Part shown: positions 1-9,500 of the stretch, in pieces
Layout of the letters: each line of letters opens with the position of its first letter
Position numbering within the stretch: position 1 is the stretch's first letter
Origin: CAZDBA01 sp965224765
Lineage (GTDB): Bacteria > Planctomycetota > Planctomycetia > Pirellulales > Pirellulaceae
Assembly (NCBI GenBank): GCA_965224765.1
Contig: CBDDAC010000026.1
Coordinates: 124,001 to 188,000, forward strand
Length of the DNA stretch: 64,000 nucleotides
Reading direction: 5' to 3'
Position numbers and translations under genes: made by a program
Notes under the pieces: generated by a model
Told to the model about the DNA's origin: nothing
The model's input: the letters and a program-made list of their open reading frames with translations, nothing else
Databases searched by the model: none

Positions 1-2
1 GG

Positions 3-2816
3 GATTCTGCCAATGGTGACATTTCTTTGGATCCGCAAAGCCGAATGTTCAATCCATTCTCCGAGGACCATCCACCGATGCCTCAGGATGACCCTGCCTC
101 CCACCAGTACATGCACTGTGTGGACGGCAAACCAGGTTATCCACAATGGCACGCCAACGGTGATACCAATTTCACCCAGAACCCTGAATGGATGGCGTAC
201 CTTCCAATCAATGAACTAGGCGAAGTTGTTATCGATCTTGAACGCGCCGTCGACCTGGCATTCATTCATTCGACGAATTACCAGGCTCAAAAGGAAGAAC
301 TCTACCTTTCAGCGCTGGATGTCTCTTTGGAACGATTTGGTTTCGATGGCCAACTCACCACTGGCTTCAGTTCGTTCTTTCGAACCCAAGGACGCTTGGC
401 CCCTGGTGGCTCAAGCTCAACACTAACCAATTCGGTGGGCTCCAACGGAGGGGGCCTGAATTGGCGGAAGTTGGGGGTCACAGGAACTAACTTTGCTGTC
501 GGTCTTGCCAACACGGTACTTTGGAACTTTGCAGGTGCCCGAACGCAAACGGCAACATCGCTTATCGATTTTTCGATTATCCAGCCGTTGCTGCGTGGTG
601 CAGGACGTCAAAGAATTCTGGAATCTCTCACGCAATCTGAGCGAACATTGCTGGCCAACGTTCGTCAGATGGATCGTTTCCGACGCGGCTTTTACATGCA
701 AGTTGCAGTAGGACGGTCTCCCGGTGCAGGCCCAAGTCGTGGCGGCAATTTCCTTGGCCGACCCCAGGGCGCATCAGGGCCTGGTGGGTTCATTGGTCTG
801 CTCCAAACACTACAGCAGATTCGCAACCAACAGTTTGCGGTTCGCCAGTTTCAAAATGTTCGCATCCAGTTCAACGAACTGTTTGCCAGCGATCAAATTG
901 ACAACTTGCAACTTGTTCAGGTCGAAAGCCAACTCTACGATTCACAGCAAAACCTACTTAGTCTTCGCCGACGCTATCAGGATTCCCTGGATACATTCAA
1001 GGAAACTCTGGGCATCCCGCCGCATATTAGGGTAGCGATTGACGACTCATTCCTGCGTCAATTCGAGCTTACCTCCGATGAACTCAACGAACGTCAGGTC
1101 AACCTGGATGAACTGCGAGCCCGAACAGGAGATGCCCTCATCAGTCTCGGCGAACTTTTGCCCGAAGTGAAACCGCTGAGCCCAGATCAAAAGCGGCTCA
1201 TGACGCCCGAGCAGATCGCGAATCACGCGGAAAGGTTCGCTGCAGATCCCAAACGAGACTATGCCACCAACCCTGACCTCGCTCCGCGAGTCGCGGCGTT
1301 GGCCCCTTTTGTTGATGAAATCTTAAAGGTCGTAGCGACGATTAAGGAGCAAGACAAATCTCAAGTCGACGAAGACTTTGATGTACTGCGAAAAGTACGG
1401 CCGCAACGAGTTGAATATTTGAATCAACTTCGTGAATTTGTGATGTCTGGAAAACTTTCAGAACTCGGACAGATTGCTCCCTCGCTTTTGGATGTGGATG
1501 CCAAATCACTAGCAACCTTGGAGGATTTTCCTGACAAGGATAGCAATCCTGACGAGGATACAAAGATGCGTGCGGGACTCCAGACCCAACTTTCTCAGAC
1601 CATGAAGAAAGTCAACCAAGTCGAATTGTTGCTGGAATCGACGAAACAATTTATCGCCGACTTCCCAGAGACACAATCTACTATGTCTGATTTTGACGTG
1701 TTTGATTTTGTGGATGGCAGTTTGCTGGGAGGCATGCCTCAACACCTGACTGACATCTACAACAACATTCTCGAATTATCGTTAATTCAGGCTCAAGCTC
1801 GTTCCAACTCGATTGGCCTTTCTGATATCGATATTGACGCAGAAACTGCACTCGAGATTGCACGCTGCTTGAGACTGGACTGGATGAACGCCCGTGCCAG
1901 TCTGGTTGATGCATGGCGTGAGGTTGAATTCGTCGCTGACCAATTGGAAGCTCAGGTTGATCTGGTTTTCGAAGGCAGCATCGGCAACTTCGGTGACAAT
2001 CCGCTCAAAATTCGAAGCGAAACGGGAACGTTGCGTGCCGGATTGCGTTTTGACTCTCCGATTGTCCGACAGGCGGAACGCAACAGCTACCGCGAAACGC
2101 TGATTCGATACCAACAGGCTCGGAGAAACTATTATCGTTTCGAAGACGAAGTTAATCGCAACCTGCGTCAATCAATCCGAGGCATCAACCTGAACAAAAT
2201 CTTGTTCGAATTGAATCGCCGAAATGTCCAAGTCCAAATTATTCAAGTAGAACAAGCTCGTTTGCGTCTTAACGAACCGGCACGTATCCAACAGGGTGGC
2301 GCTCGAAGTGGGTTCAGTAACACGGTCGCTCAGGATCTTTTGCGGGCGATCCAAGGACTACAACGAGTCCAGGACGGATACCTCAATGTTTGGGTTTCCT
2401 ACGAAGTGGGGCGTCGAAACCTTGATTTCGATCTAGGGACCATGCAGCTGGACGAATTGGGACGCTGGATTGATCCAGGAGACATCGACACGACGATCGG
2501 TCATCGCGCGGCAGCTCTCATGGGCATCGACCCAACATGCCTCGATGGTGTTCTTGCGAATCCGCAAACTGGCGAATTTTCAAACACCCTGATGATCGAT
2601 GCAATTGCTCCCGCGGATATGCAGAGAATGGCCCCAAGATCGCCTATCTCACAACCTGAATTCGAACCGTCAAACGTTCAAGAAATTCAGCCCCTTATCC
2701 AAGAGCAAGAGCCTCGCATTCCCACGCCCAGATTGTTGGCTCCCCAATCTCGCGATCAGCCAACAACCAGAAATCCCTTTGCGAAATCCTTGGAACGAGC
2801 TTTGGGTGGTTCCTAA
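3..2816 (+). CDS. TolC-family outer-membrane efflux protein, 5' end outside the window
   Basis: The frame is open to the first bases of the window, so the true start, and probably a signal peptide, lies upstream. At least 929 residues are seen, nearly twice the usual TolC length of 450-500. Two TolC-like helical halves are recognisable, roughly residues 60-370 (including a QNVRIQFNELF-type helix) and 610-830 (EVEFVADQLEAQVDLVFEG, then NRNLRQSIRGINLN). Between them lies about 230 residues of charged, helix-prone sequence that ordinary TolC lacks, and a proline-rich tail ends in RNPFAKSLERALGGS. It is probably the outer-membrane channel for the HlyD/ABC exporter genes that follow on the same strand. 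A hairpin separates it from them, so it may be a separate transcript. The family call is good; the role of the insertion is unknown. Confidence 0.8.
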   Translation, partial: DSANGDISLDPQSRMFNPFSEDHPPMPQDDPASHQYMHCVDGKPGYPQWHANGDTNFTQNPEWMAYLPINELGEVVIDLERAVDLAFIHSTNYQAQKEELYLSALDVSLERFGFDGQLTTGFSSFFRTQGRLAPGGSSSTLTNSVGSNGGGLNWRKLGVTGTNFAVGLANTVLWNFAGARTQTATSLIDFSIIQPLLRGAGRQRILESLTQSERTLLANVRQMDRFRRGFYMQVAVGRSPGAGPSRGGNFLGRPQGASGPGGFIGLLQTLQQIRNQQFAVRQFQNVRIQFNELFASDQIDNLQLVQVESQLYDSQQNLLSLRRRYQDSLDTFKETLGIPPHIRVAIDDSFLRQFELTSDELNERQVNLDELRARTGDALISLGELLPEVKPLSPDQKRLMTPEQIANHAERFAADPKRDYATNPDLAPRVAALAPFVDEILKVVATIKEQDKSQVDEDFDVLRKVRPQRVEYLNQLREFVMSGKLSELGQIAPSLLDVDAKSLATLEDFPDKDSNPDEDTKMRAGLQTQLSQTMKKVNQVELLLESTKQFIADFPETQSTMSDFDVFDFVDGSLLGGMPQHLTDIYNNILELSLIQAQARSNSIGLSDIDIDAETALEIARCLRLDWMNARASLVDAWREVEFVADQLEAQVDLVFEGSIGNFGDNPLKIRSETGTLRAGLRFDSPIVRQAERNSYRETLIRYQQARRNYYRFEDEVNRNLRQSIRGINLNKILFELNRRNVQVQIIQVEQARLRLNEPARIQQGGARSGFSNTVAQDLLRAIQGLQRVQDGYLNVWVSYEVGRRNLDFDLGTMQLDELGRWIDPGDIDTTIGHRAAALMGIDPTCLDGVLANPQTGEFSNTLMIDAIAPADMQRMAPRSPISQPEFEPSNVQEIQPLIQEQEPRIPTPRLLAPQSRDQPTTRNPFAKSLERALGGS

Positions 2817-2903
2817 AAGCTGACGAGATTCTTTCGGGGGAGGCTTCCAAGACTCCCGAGGGTAGAAAGTCTCATGAATTTCAAGGACGGTCTGGATAAA
2901 GAA

Positions 2904-2932
2904 GGCGGCTCGTTGCCTCATTACGAGCCGCC
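2904..2932 (+). terminator. Candidate transcription terminator hairpin
   Basis: A perfect 9-bp GC-rich stem (GGCGGCTCG / CGAGCCGCC) with an 11-nt loop lies 88 bases after the TolC stop. Only a short T-poor tail follows, so it may act as a weak or Rho-assisted terminator. The rest of 2817-3302 shows no supported gene. Confidence 0.5.
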
Positions 2933-3302
2933 TTACCTGCTTATTCCGGCCAATTCACATTCAATTGGGATTGGCTTTTGCCATTGCCATCTACAACTTG
3001 GCCCAAAACACGCATTTGGCCGATAACTTGTGAAACATAATCGCTTGACTGCGGTTTCATTGAGTGAAGCTCTTGAACTCAAGGCCTTTAACAGCTTCGG
3101 TTTCTTCACAAATGCGGGCATTTGACGAACAAAATCCAATGGTTCAATTTTTGGTTTGAACTAGACTGGGATGCGTTCGTAAGAATTGTTGGCGGCAAAT
3201 TCCTCATTTGCTTTCGAAAAGCTGTGCATTTACCGCTTGAAGCCCCCCTTTTGCACTAAAATTACCGTAGTTTTTTCGGCCATCATCGAAACACTTGTTT
3301 AC

Positions 3303-5144
3303 ATGGAATTTGACATGCCTCGTCAAACATCACCCCAATCAAAATCCCCCCGAACGGGTATATCGCTTTTCGCCGTCGTGGTCGCGTTGATTTCTGTCAC
3401 ACTGTTCGCCGGAAGTATTATTTACTTTGGCTTTGTCGGCAGAGAAAACAAAGACATGATCGAACCGATCCTCGCCAAGGTTGAGCGAGGCGATTTTGTC
3501 TCCCAGGTTCTCGATCAAGGCGAAGTTCAATCCAGTGAGAATGTTGAAATTCGCTGCCAGGCTCGAGCTCGAAATGGCGCAATCAGCGTCATCAAAGTCG
3601 TGGCCGAAGGCACTGCTGTTGTACCGGGTGATTTTCTTGTTCGTTTGGATTCAACATCGTTTGAAAAAGAACTCGAAACTCAAAAGGTCGCAGTCGCGAA
3701 CGCCGAAACCGGTGTGATTCAGGCAGAATCCGCCTTGGAGGCCGCCATAGCAACACTCAAAGAATACCGCCAAGGAGTATATGTCGAAAAATATAAGACG
3801 ATTGAAAACGAGATTTTTGATGCTGAATCAGCAATTCAAACCGCCAACCAGGAAGAGATTCAGGCTGTGGCAGTTTTGGAACACAGTAAGAAGCTACAGA
3901 AAAAAGGCTTTATCACCAATCAACAACTTCTGGCCGATCAATACTCCCTTGACCGTGCAAAGTTACAACTCACCAAGGGTAAAAATTCTCTTGAACTGGC
4001 TCAGAAAAAACTTGAAGTCCTCAGAGACATTACCATGGAAAAGGAAGTCAATACGCTGACAAGCGACATCAATGCCGCCAAGGTCAAACTGAGAAACCAG
4101 GAAGAGTCGTTCAAGGTCGAAAAAGAACAGAAGAAAGAAATTCTCGAACAAATTGAGAATTGTGAAGTCGTTGTTCCTGAAGGAGTTCAAGGCCAAGTCG
4201 TTTTTGGAAAAGAGTCATCGCGACGTGGTGATGATTGGGTTCTCGAAGAAGGCGCATCAGTCCGCGAAAATCAAGTCATGATTCGACTTCCCAATCCGGA
4301 CAAAATGGAAGTCAAAGCTCTAATCAATGAGCAGAGCATCACCCGTGTCCGCGTCGGAATGCCTGTTTCCATCCGAGTCGATGCGTTGAACAATGCAAGT
4401 CTTCGAGGTGAAGTGACCAAAGTCAATCAGTACGCAGAATCCAGCGGCTGGATGAGTAGCTCCGTTCGAAAGTATGCCGTCATCGTCAAGATCGAAAACC
4501 CACCCGAAACTCTCAAACCAGGTATGAATGCCTCCTGTAGTATTCAGGTCGAATCCCAAGAGGACATTTTGAAAGCGCCCATCCAAACCGTCTATGCGGT
4601 GGGAGACCGCCAATTCTGTTTGGTTAAACGTGGTGAAAATGACTGGGAAACCTGCGAAGTTGAAATTGCTGACGACAATTCACAAGTCGTCTGGATCAAG
4701 GGAGGACTGGAAGAAGGTGATGAACTGGTCATGAACCCAGGTGCGTACACCAAATACATGGACCTTCCCGAGCAGAATCTCGAAGAGAAAATTGAGATTA
4801 CCGCAGAACAAAAAGCCGCAATTGAAGCAGGCAAACCCAAAGTCGCCGGAAACCAGGGTGACCGCTCAAAATCGGGCGGTGGCGGTCAACGTGGTGGTGG
4901 CGGTGGAGGAGGCGGAATAGACCAGATGGTTGATGGAGCCATGGATCGCGGTGACACCAACAAAGACGGCAAAATCGACAAAGACGAAATCGCGGCGATG
5001 GACGAACGCACGCGAGGGTTTGTTACGCCAGCCGACAAAAACAGCGATGGCGAAGTCACCAAAGAAGAACTGAAAGCAGCGTTTGAGAAAATGATGAAGC
5101 GAGCCCAACAAAGTGGCGGTTTTGGCGGAGGCGGAAACCGATAA
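3303..5144 (+). CDS. HlyD/MacA-type periplasmic adaptor with C-terminal EF-hand pair
   Basis: This is the membrane-fusion subunit of an ABC exporter; it links the inner-membrane ATPase/permease to an outer-membrane channel. The ATG at 3303 (MEFDMPRQ) is preferred; the open frame extends upstream to a TTG, but that part is not membrane-protein-like. One transmembrane anchor spans residues about 18-42. A lipoyl-like barrel half (about 55-115), a long coiled coil (about 120-280), the second barrel half and beta-barrel domains (about 285-480) follow. After a glycine-rich linker the protein ends in two canonical EF-hand loops, DTNKDGKIDKDE (about 551-562) and DKNSDGEVTKEE (about 578-589), which should bind calcium. 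Standard MacA proteins of about 370-400 residues lack this tail. The stop overlaps the next ATG (TAATG), so translation is probably coupled. Confidence 0.85.
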   Translation: MEFDMPRQTSPQSKSPRTGISLFAVVVALISVTLFAGSIIYFGFVGRENKDMIEPILAKVERGDFVSQVLDQGEVQSSENVEIRCQARARNGAISVIKVVAEGTAVVPGDFLVRLDSTSFEKELETQKVAVANAETGVIQAESALEAAIATLKEYRQGVYVEKYKTIENEIFDAESAIQTANQEEIQAVAVLEHSKKLQKKGFITNQQLLADQYSLDRAKLQLTKGKNSLELAQKKLEVLRDITMEKEVNTLTSDINAAKVKLRNQEESFKVEKEQKKEILEQIENCEVVVPEGVQGQVVFGKESSRRGDDWVLEEGASVRENQVMIRLPNPDKMEVKALINEQSITRVRVGMPVSIRVDALNNASLRGEVTKVNQYAESSGWMSSSVRKYAVIVKIENPPETLKPGMNASCSIQVESQEDILKAPIQTVYAVGDRQFCLVKRGENDWETCEVEIADDNSQVVWIKGGLEEGDELVMNPGAYTKYMDLPEQNLEEKIEITAEQKAAIEAGKPKVAGNQGDRSKSGGGGQRGGGGGGGGIDQMVDGAMDRGDTNKDGKIDKDEIAAMDERTRGFVTPADKNSDGEVTKEELKAAFEKMMKRAQQSGGFGGGGNR

Positions 5145-5914
5145 TGAATCTTGCCGCAAGTATCCGCAACCTTCAAAAGCACTATGTTCTCAAAAGCGAG
5201 ACCGTCCGCGCACTCCGCGGTGTGTCCTTTGACGTTCCTGAAGGCGATTACGTTGCCATCATGGGCCCCTCGGGCTCTGGCAAAAGTACGCTGCTGAATC
5301 TACTCGGATGTCTCGACAAACCGACCTCCGGTGCATTCATGCTCGGCAACGATGATGTTGCCAACATGAGCGACGATCAACTTTCCCACATTCGGGCGTC
5401 TAGAATCGGTTTCGTGTTTCAGTCCTACAACCTGATCCCCCAGTTGTCTGTGGTGGAAAATATCGAAGTTCCCCTCTACTACTTGGGACAACTAAACGCC
5501 CAGTCACGAGTTCGCTGCCAGGAACTTGCCGCCATGGTCGGACTGGGAGACCGTCTAAGTCATCGACCAACCCAACTCTCGGGTGGTCAGCAACAACGAG
5601 TCGCGATTGCCCGAAGCCTGGTCAACGATCCCTACTTTATTCTGGCCGACGAAGCCACGGGAAACCTGGATTCAGTCACAACCCAAGAAATCCTTGCGCT
5701 ATTCCAAAGACTCAACGATGAAGGTCGTACCATTATCATGGTCACCCACGAAGATGAAGTGGCAGCGCACGCCAAACGCGTCATTCGATTGAGAGACGGC
5801 GAAATCCAGGTCGACAAAAAAGTCGAAGGTCGTGTAATCTTCACAGAAGAAGAAATAGTCAAGATCGCGGATTCCGCTCGCACCAAAGAAGTTTACGAGG
5901 GCGAGGCTGTTTAA
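5144..5914 (+). CDS. ABC transporter ATP-binding protein (MacB/LolD class)
   Basis: This is the ATPase subunit of the exporter and acts on the cytoplasmic face of the inner membrane. The 256 residues match the family length. Walker A is GPSGSGKST (41-49), the Q-loop is in VFQSYNLIPQ (91-100), the signature is LSGGQQQR (145-152) and Walker B is FILADE (165-170). A switch histidine sits in the MVTHEDE segment. The ATG overlaps the adaptor's stop codon, and the permease starts 15 bases downstream, so the three genes form one operon. The substrate cannot be deduced; relatives export lipoproteins, peptides, macrolides or siderophores. Confidence 0.92.
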   Translation: MNLAASIRNLQKHYVLKSETVRALRGVSFDVPEGDYVAIMGPSGSGKSTLLNLLGCLDKPTSGAFMLGNDDVANMSDDQLSHIRASRIGFVFQSYNLIPQLSVVENIEVPLYYLGQLNAQSRVRCQELAAMVGLGDRLSHRPTQLSGGQQQRVAIARSLVNDPYFILADEATGNLDSVTTQEILALFQRLNDEGRTIIMVTHEDEVAAHAKRVIRLRDGEIQVDKKVEGRVIFTEEEIVKIADSARTKEVYEGEAV

Positions 5915-5929
5915 GCCCGCAAGGATCTC

Positions 5930-7264
5930 ATGTTTCGAACCTGGCAACTCGGCATCAAAAGCCTCCTTCTTCATCCAATGCGATCCGCACTCACGGTACT
6001 TGGTATTTTTATCGGAGTCGCAAGTGTGATCTGGTTGCTGGCCATCGGTGAAGGTGTCAGCCTGAAAATGCAGGAACAAATCGAAGATTTGGGCGCTGAA
6101 AATATCATCGTCCGTTCCATCAAACCACCTGATGAAACAGGCTCCAGTTTTCGCGACATCAAGATTTACGGACTAACTCGCGCTGAACATCGTCTATTGA
6201 ACTCTTCGATTCCTACGGTTGACTTCGTGATTCCCATTCGCGAATTGCCACTCAAAATCACGTATGCGGGCAACGTCAACCTAAAACCTATCGACGGTCG
6301 AGTCGTCGGTTGCACTCCGGAATATGCCGATATCACACGATTGAAAATTGGTCGTGGTCATTTCTTGACACATCGCGAGCTCACTTCTGGCGCGGGAGTA
6401 TGCGTCGTCGCCGCCAGACTAGCTGAGAAAATGTTTCCCAGCGAAGACCCCATCAACAAACAGATCTTTTTACCAGATAAGAAACAGTACTTCAAAGTCG
6501 TTGGAGTCCTTCGACATCGCAACGCGACCGCGGCGATTGGTGGCTCGCTGGCCTCCCAGGATTTCTCCAAAGACATCTACATTCCTATCACTACCATGCG
6601 GAAAAGTATGGGAGATGTTGAAGAAAAAAATGGCGGTGGAAGTTTCAGTGTTCAACAATTTGAACTTTCGCAAGTCACCATAAAAATCAAGAACGTCAAA
6701 GACGTTTCGCAAACAGCAAAGCTCGTCGAAGCAACGCTAAAACACAGAAACCCAGATCGTCAGGACATCGCGGTCGTCGTGCCGTATGAGCTCCTGGAAC
6801 AAGCCAAAACAACTCGCTTAATGCTGATGTTGTTCATGGGCCTCATCGCGGCAATTTCGCTAATCGTTGGTGGTATTGGCATCATGAATATCATGTTGGC
6901 AACGGTCACCGAACGAACCCGGGAAATCGGAATTCGTCGAGCACTTGGCGGAACCCAATCCGACATCACCAAACAATTCCTTGTTGAAACGATCGCTCTT
7001 TCGGTGGTCGGCGGTTTTATCGGCGTACTTATTGGCCTGCTGTGTCCCGCATGTATTCAGTTTGTCCTGTGGGTTGTCAAAGAAGTTTCGCCCAAGGTTT
7101 ATCAGAACCTTCCTGAAATCATTCAGAACACCACTCCCGTCATCGTTCCAATCTCCATTCCGATCGCGTTCGGAATCTCGGTTATCGTGGGAATCGTTTT
7201 CGGAATTTACCCCGCGATTCGAGCTGCAAGAATGGATCCGATCGAAGCCCTTCGACACGAATAG
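5930..7264 (+). CDS. MacB-like ABC transporter permease (FtsX fold)
   Basis: This is the membrane subunit of the MacAB-type exporter. The order is a first transmembrane helix near residues 17-40 (HPMRSALTVLGIFIGVASVIW), a large periplasmic MacB_PCD-type domain (about 45-270), then three C-terminal helices of the FtsX domain. These contain the conserved GGIGIMNIMLATVTERTREI and GIRRALGGTQSDI stretches and the end motif PAIRAARMDPIEALRHE. Length (444) is a little over the usual 400-420. It is the last gene of the unit; the next sequence is an antisense relic that ends three bases away. Confidence 0.92.
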   Translation: MFRTWQLGIKSLLLHPMRSALTVLGIFIGVASVIWLLAIGEGVSLKMQEQIEDLGAENIIVRSIKPPDETGSSFRDIKIYGLTRAEHRLLNSSIPTVDFVIPIRELPLKITYAGNVNLKPIDGRVVGCTPEYADITRLKIGRGHFLTHRELTSGAGVCVVAARLAEKMFPSEDPINKQIFLPDKKQYFKVVGVLRHRNATAAIGGSLASQDFSKDIYIPITTMRKSMGDVEEKNGGGSFSVQQFELSQVTIKIKNVKDVSQTAKLVEATLKHRNPDRQDIAVVVPYELLEQAKTTRLMLMLFMGLIAAISLIVGGIGIMNIMLATVTERTREIGIRRALGGTQSDITKQFLVETIALSVVGGFIGVLIGLLCPACIQFVLWVVKEVSPKVYQNLPEIIQNTTPVIVPISIPIAFGISVIVGIVFGIYPAIRAARMDPIEALRHE

Positions 7265-7266
7265 TT

Positions 7267-7704
7267 TCAATCGAAAACCCTTAAGCCAAGGAGGCTTGGG
7301 GGGTGTTGGTAATCAAACGAAACTTCTTTTCGGAAAACACCAACTCCGTCGCTGACTGAAAATCTGACAACCCGTAAAGCACTCGAGCGTTGTCCCGGTA
7401 ACGGTTCCGGGCGTGCCTCGCACGCTTCATTTACGGTCAATCCTTTTGACAATGCCTCAAACACCGCGGCGTCACTCAGGGCAACCAATTTGGAATTGTT
7501 AATCTTTCCTTCGTATCCAAAAAATGCGGTTGCACCCTCTTCCACCAATCGTTCTCCTAACCCTCCACGCTTTCGACAAGCGCAACCCAACAATTGGATG
7601 ACCTTGTCCGTCAACTCCCTACTCAGTTTCTCAATATTGTCACAGGTAAACAGGTGGTTGTTAACTTGATCATTGAATACACACGGACCGCCATGAGCCG
7701 AACC
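7267..7704 (-). pseudogene. 5'-truncated relic of a caspase-like (CHAT/C14/C25-type) cysteine peptidase gene
   Basis: Read on the minus strand, the frame is open from 7704 (after an in-frame TAA) to a TGA at 7267 and gives about 145 residues. It begins SAHGGPCVFNDQVNNHLFT, continues to VIQLLGCACRKRGGLGERL and EEGATAFFGYEGKINNSK. A His-Gly-Gly after a beta strand (His codon at 7695-7693), then a hydrophobic strand ending in Cys (Cys codons at 7584 and 7578), then a GLGE..VEEGA.AFFGY segment is the layout of the catalytic half of caspase-fold proteases. There is no plausible ATG and the N-terminal half is missing, so this looks like a decayed remnant. The only start in the frame is a TTG at 7614, which would exclude the histidine. 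Assignment to a subfamily is from pattern memory only. Confidence 0.5.
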
Positions 7705-7744
7705 TTAGATCGCCCCAAAGGCACTTTCATCAGGATAGTTTCCA

Positions 7745-8440
7745 ATGAGTGACAACCAGCGGGAACCGCGGCGCCGCCCAATAGCGGCAATGTTTCGTTT
7801 GACGGCTCATCGCGCGACAGATTGGTGTGTGAAAAAAAAGATTCACCCGAACTGGATTTCTTATGCCTCCATAGTATTCGCGGGATCGGCGTCAATCTGC
7901 CTGGCTTTTTCGTCACGACACCCCATCTTCCTACTACTAGGCAGCTTCTGTTGCGTTGCCAGACTGTGGTGTAATATGCTTGATGGAATGGTCGCGATTG
8001 CTGGCAACTCAACGTCCCCAACGGGAGAGATCGCGAACGAGTTTCCAGATCGGATTTCCGATATTCTGATATTGGTCGGAGTCGCACATGTACCAGGGTG
8101 CAATACGATTCTGGGGTACTGGGCTGCCATCATGGCCTTGCTGACAGCATATACTGGGGTTCTCGGTCAAGCCGTTGGAGCTGCCCGTGAATTTGGTGGC
8201 ATCATGTCCAAACCCTGGCGAATGGCTGTTGTCATCATCGCTGCGATCGTGCAGTTCATTTTTCCTGAACTGAATCGGATGCTAATGCACGCAAAACTAC
8301 CCCAAGTTTTTTCGATTGCGTGTATCGTGATAATTGCTGGATGCGTTCAATCCATCGTGGTGCGGGGCAAAAGGACGCTAAAATCTATTTCAGTCTCTAA
8401 CCAATCTGGAGATGATAGAATTGGCGATGACATTTCCTGA
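7745..8440 (+). CDS. CDP-alcohol phosphatidyltransferase family protein
   Basis: This integral membrane enzyme is predicted to transfer a phosphatidyl or phospho-alcohol group from a CDP-linked donor to an alcohol. The 231 residues carry about five hydrophobic helices. The active-site segment is CNMLDGMVA (76-84), followed by SPTGEIANEFPDRISD (91-106). Compared with the standard motif D-x2-DG-x2-AR-x8-G-x3-D-x3-D, Asn77 replaces the first Asp, Ile85 the Arg and Asn98 the third Asp, while Asp80, Gly81, Gly94 and Asp102 remain. As I remember it, this NMLDGMVA variant is typical of a subfamily encoded beside CdsA homologues, which is the arrangement here (48-bp gap). The exact product is unknown. 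Confidence 0.82.
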   Translation: MSDNQREPRRRPIAAMFRLTAHRATDWCVKKKIHPNWISYASIVFAGSASICLAFSSRHPIFLLLGSFCCVARLWCNMLDGMVAIAGNSTSPTGEIANEFPDRISDILILVGVAHVPGCNTILGYWAAIMALLTAYTGVLGQAVGAAREFGGIMSKPWRMAVVIIAAIVQFIFPELNRMLMHAKLPQVFSIACIVIIAGCVQSIVVRGKRTLKSISVSNQSGDDRIGDDIS

Positions 8441-8488
8441 AACGGTCATCCTGTTTTACGTCACTTCCGAAATCTTGCAGCATTTTCC

Positions 8489-9418
8489 ATGTCTCCGTTG
8501 TTTCTACAATACTGCTTGATACTTTCAGCGTGTCTTGCTGTTTCTGGGATCGTAATTCTGATTGTCGAACGTTATTCGAGCATTTCATTGTCGAGTGTCA
8601 AAGCAACGTTTGGCGGTTGGTTGGTAATGGTCCCAATCGCATTACTATTCATTGGGCTTGGTCGTATTTCGATCATTGGTGGATTCCTCTGTTTGTCTCT
8701 GGCAGGATTAATCGAGTATGCCCGTGTGAGCGGACTCTTGGCAAACCGTTCCCTAACTGGCGCAGCCATGCTTGCCATTGTTGTCACCGCTGGATGTGTG
8801 TTTTTCTCGGGGCCGAGTTCGAACTCGCCAACTGTTTGGCTCGGAACATTTCAGGCTATGCCTGCGTGGTCTGCGGGTGTACTCGTTTCCATTCCGGTCA
8901 TTCAGGATCGAGTAGCCAATCAATTGCATAGTGTGTCACTAGCAATCGCTGGGTATATCTATCTCGGCTGGATGTTGCTTCATGGAGGATTGCTTGCGAA
9001 TTCAGAACACGCTACTGGCTATATCCTGTACCTATTGTTTGCTGTCGGGCTAACGGACGTTGCCGCCTTTACTTTTGGTTCAGTTTTTGGTCGCATTTCA
9101 CTGCGACCGAATGTCAGCCCCAACAAAACACTTGAGGGAGCGTTCGGCGCCTTACTGGTAGCCATGTTACTTCCTTGGTTAATGAGATTTTCATTCCCGG
9201 AATCCGTTCAAACTACACAACTTATTTTGATTGGTTTGATCGTGGGTATCGGTGGCCAACTGGGAGACTTGTTTGTCAGCGTTATCAAACGTGATTGCAA
9301 TGTAAAAGACACGGGCGTAGCAATTCCTGGCCACGGAGGAATCCTCGACCGAATCGATAGCCTCGTATTCACGACTCCAATCTACTATCACACCCTAAAC
9401 TTTTTTGATTGTCTGTAA
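8489..9418 (+). CDS. cdsA: Phosphatidate cytidylyltransferase family protein
   Basis: CdsA makes CDP-diacylglycerol from phosphatidate and CTP in the inner membrane. The 309-residue protein has about eight hydrophobic helices. The C-terminal CdsA signature is clear: SVIKRDCNVKDTGVAIPGHG followed by GILDRIDSL, with the preceding SPNKTLEGAFGA motif. It may be a second, cluster-specific copy rather than the housekeeping enzyme, because it sits with a variant CDP-alcohol transferase and a hydrolase/methyltransferase fusion. It would supply the CDP-linked donor for the upstream gene product. The stop lies 82 bases before the next likely start. Confidence 0.9.
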   Translation: MSPLFLQYCLILSACLAVSGIVILIVERYSSISLSSVKATFGGWLVMVPIALLFIGLGRISIIGGFLCLSLAGLIEYARVSGLLANRSLTGAAMLAIVVTAGCVFFSGPSSNSPTVWLGTFQAMPAWSAGVLVSIPVIQDRVANQLHSVSLAIAGYIYLGWMLLHGGLLANSEHATGYILYLLFAVGLTDVAAFTFGSVFGRISLRPNVSPNKTLEGAFGALLVAMLLPWLMRFSFPESVQTTQLILIGLIVGIGGQLGDLFVSVIKRDCNVKDTGVAIPGHGGILDRIDSLVFTTPIYYHTLNFFDCL

Positions 9419-9500
9419 TTGTCGTTTCCCGTTCGAACTAACGACTGAATTTGAGATACAATTTGCGTTTATCGACATTGGGAAAGATGGACCAAAGCTG

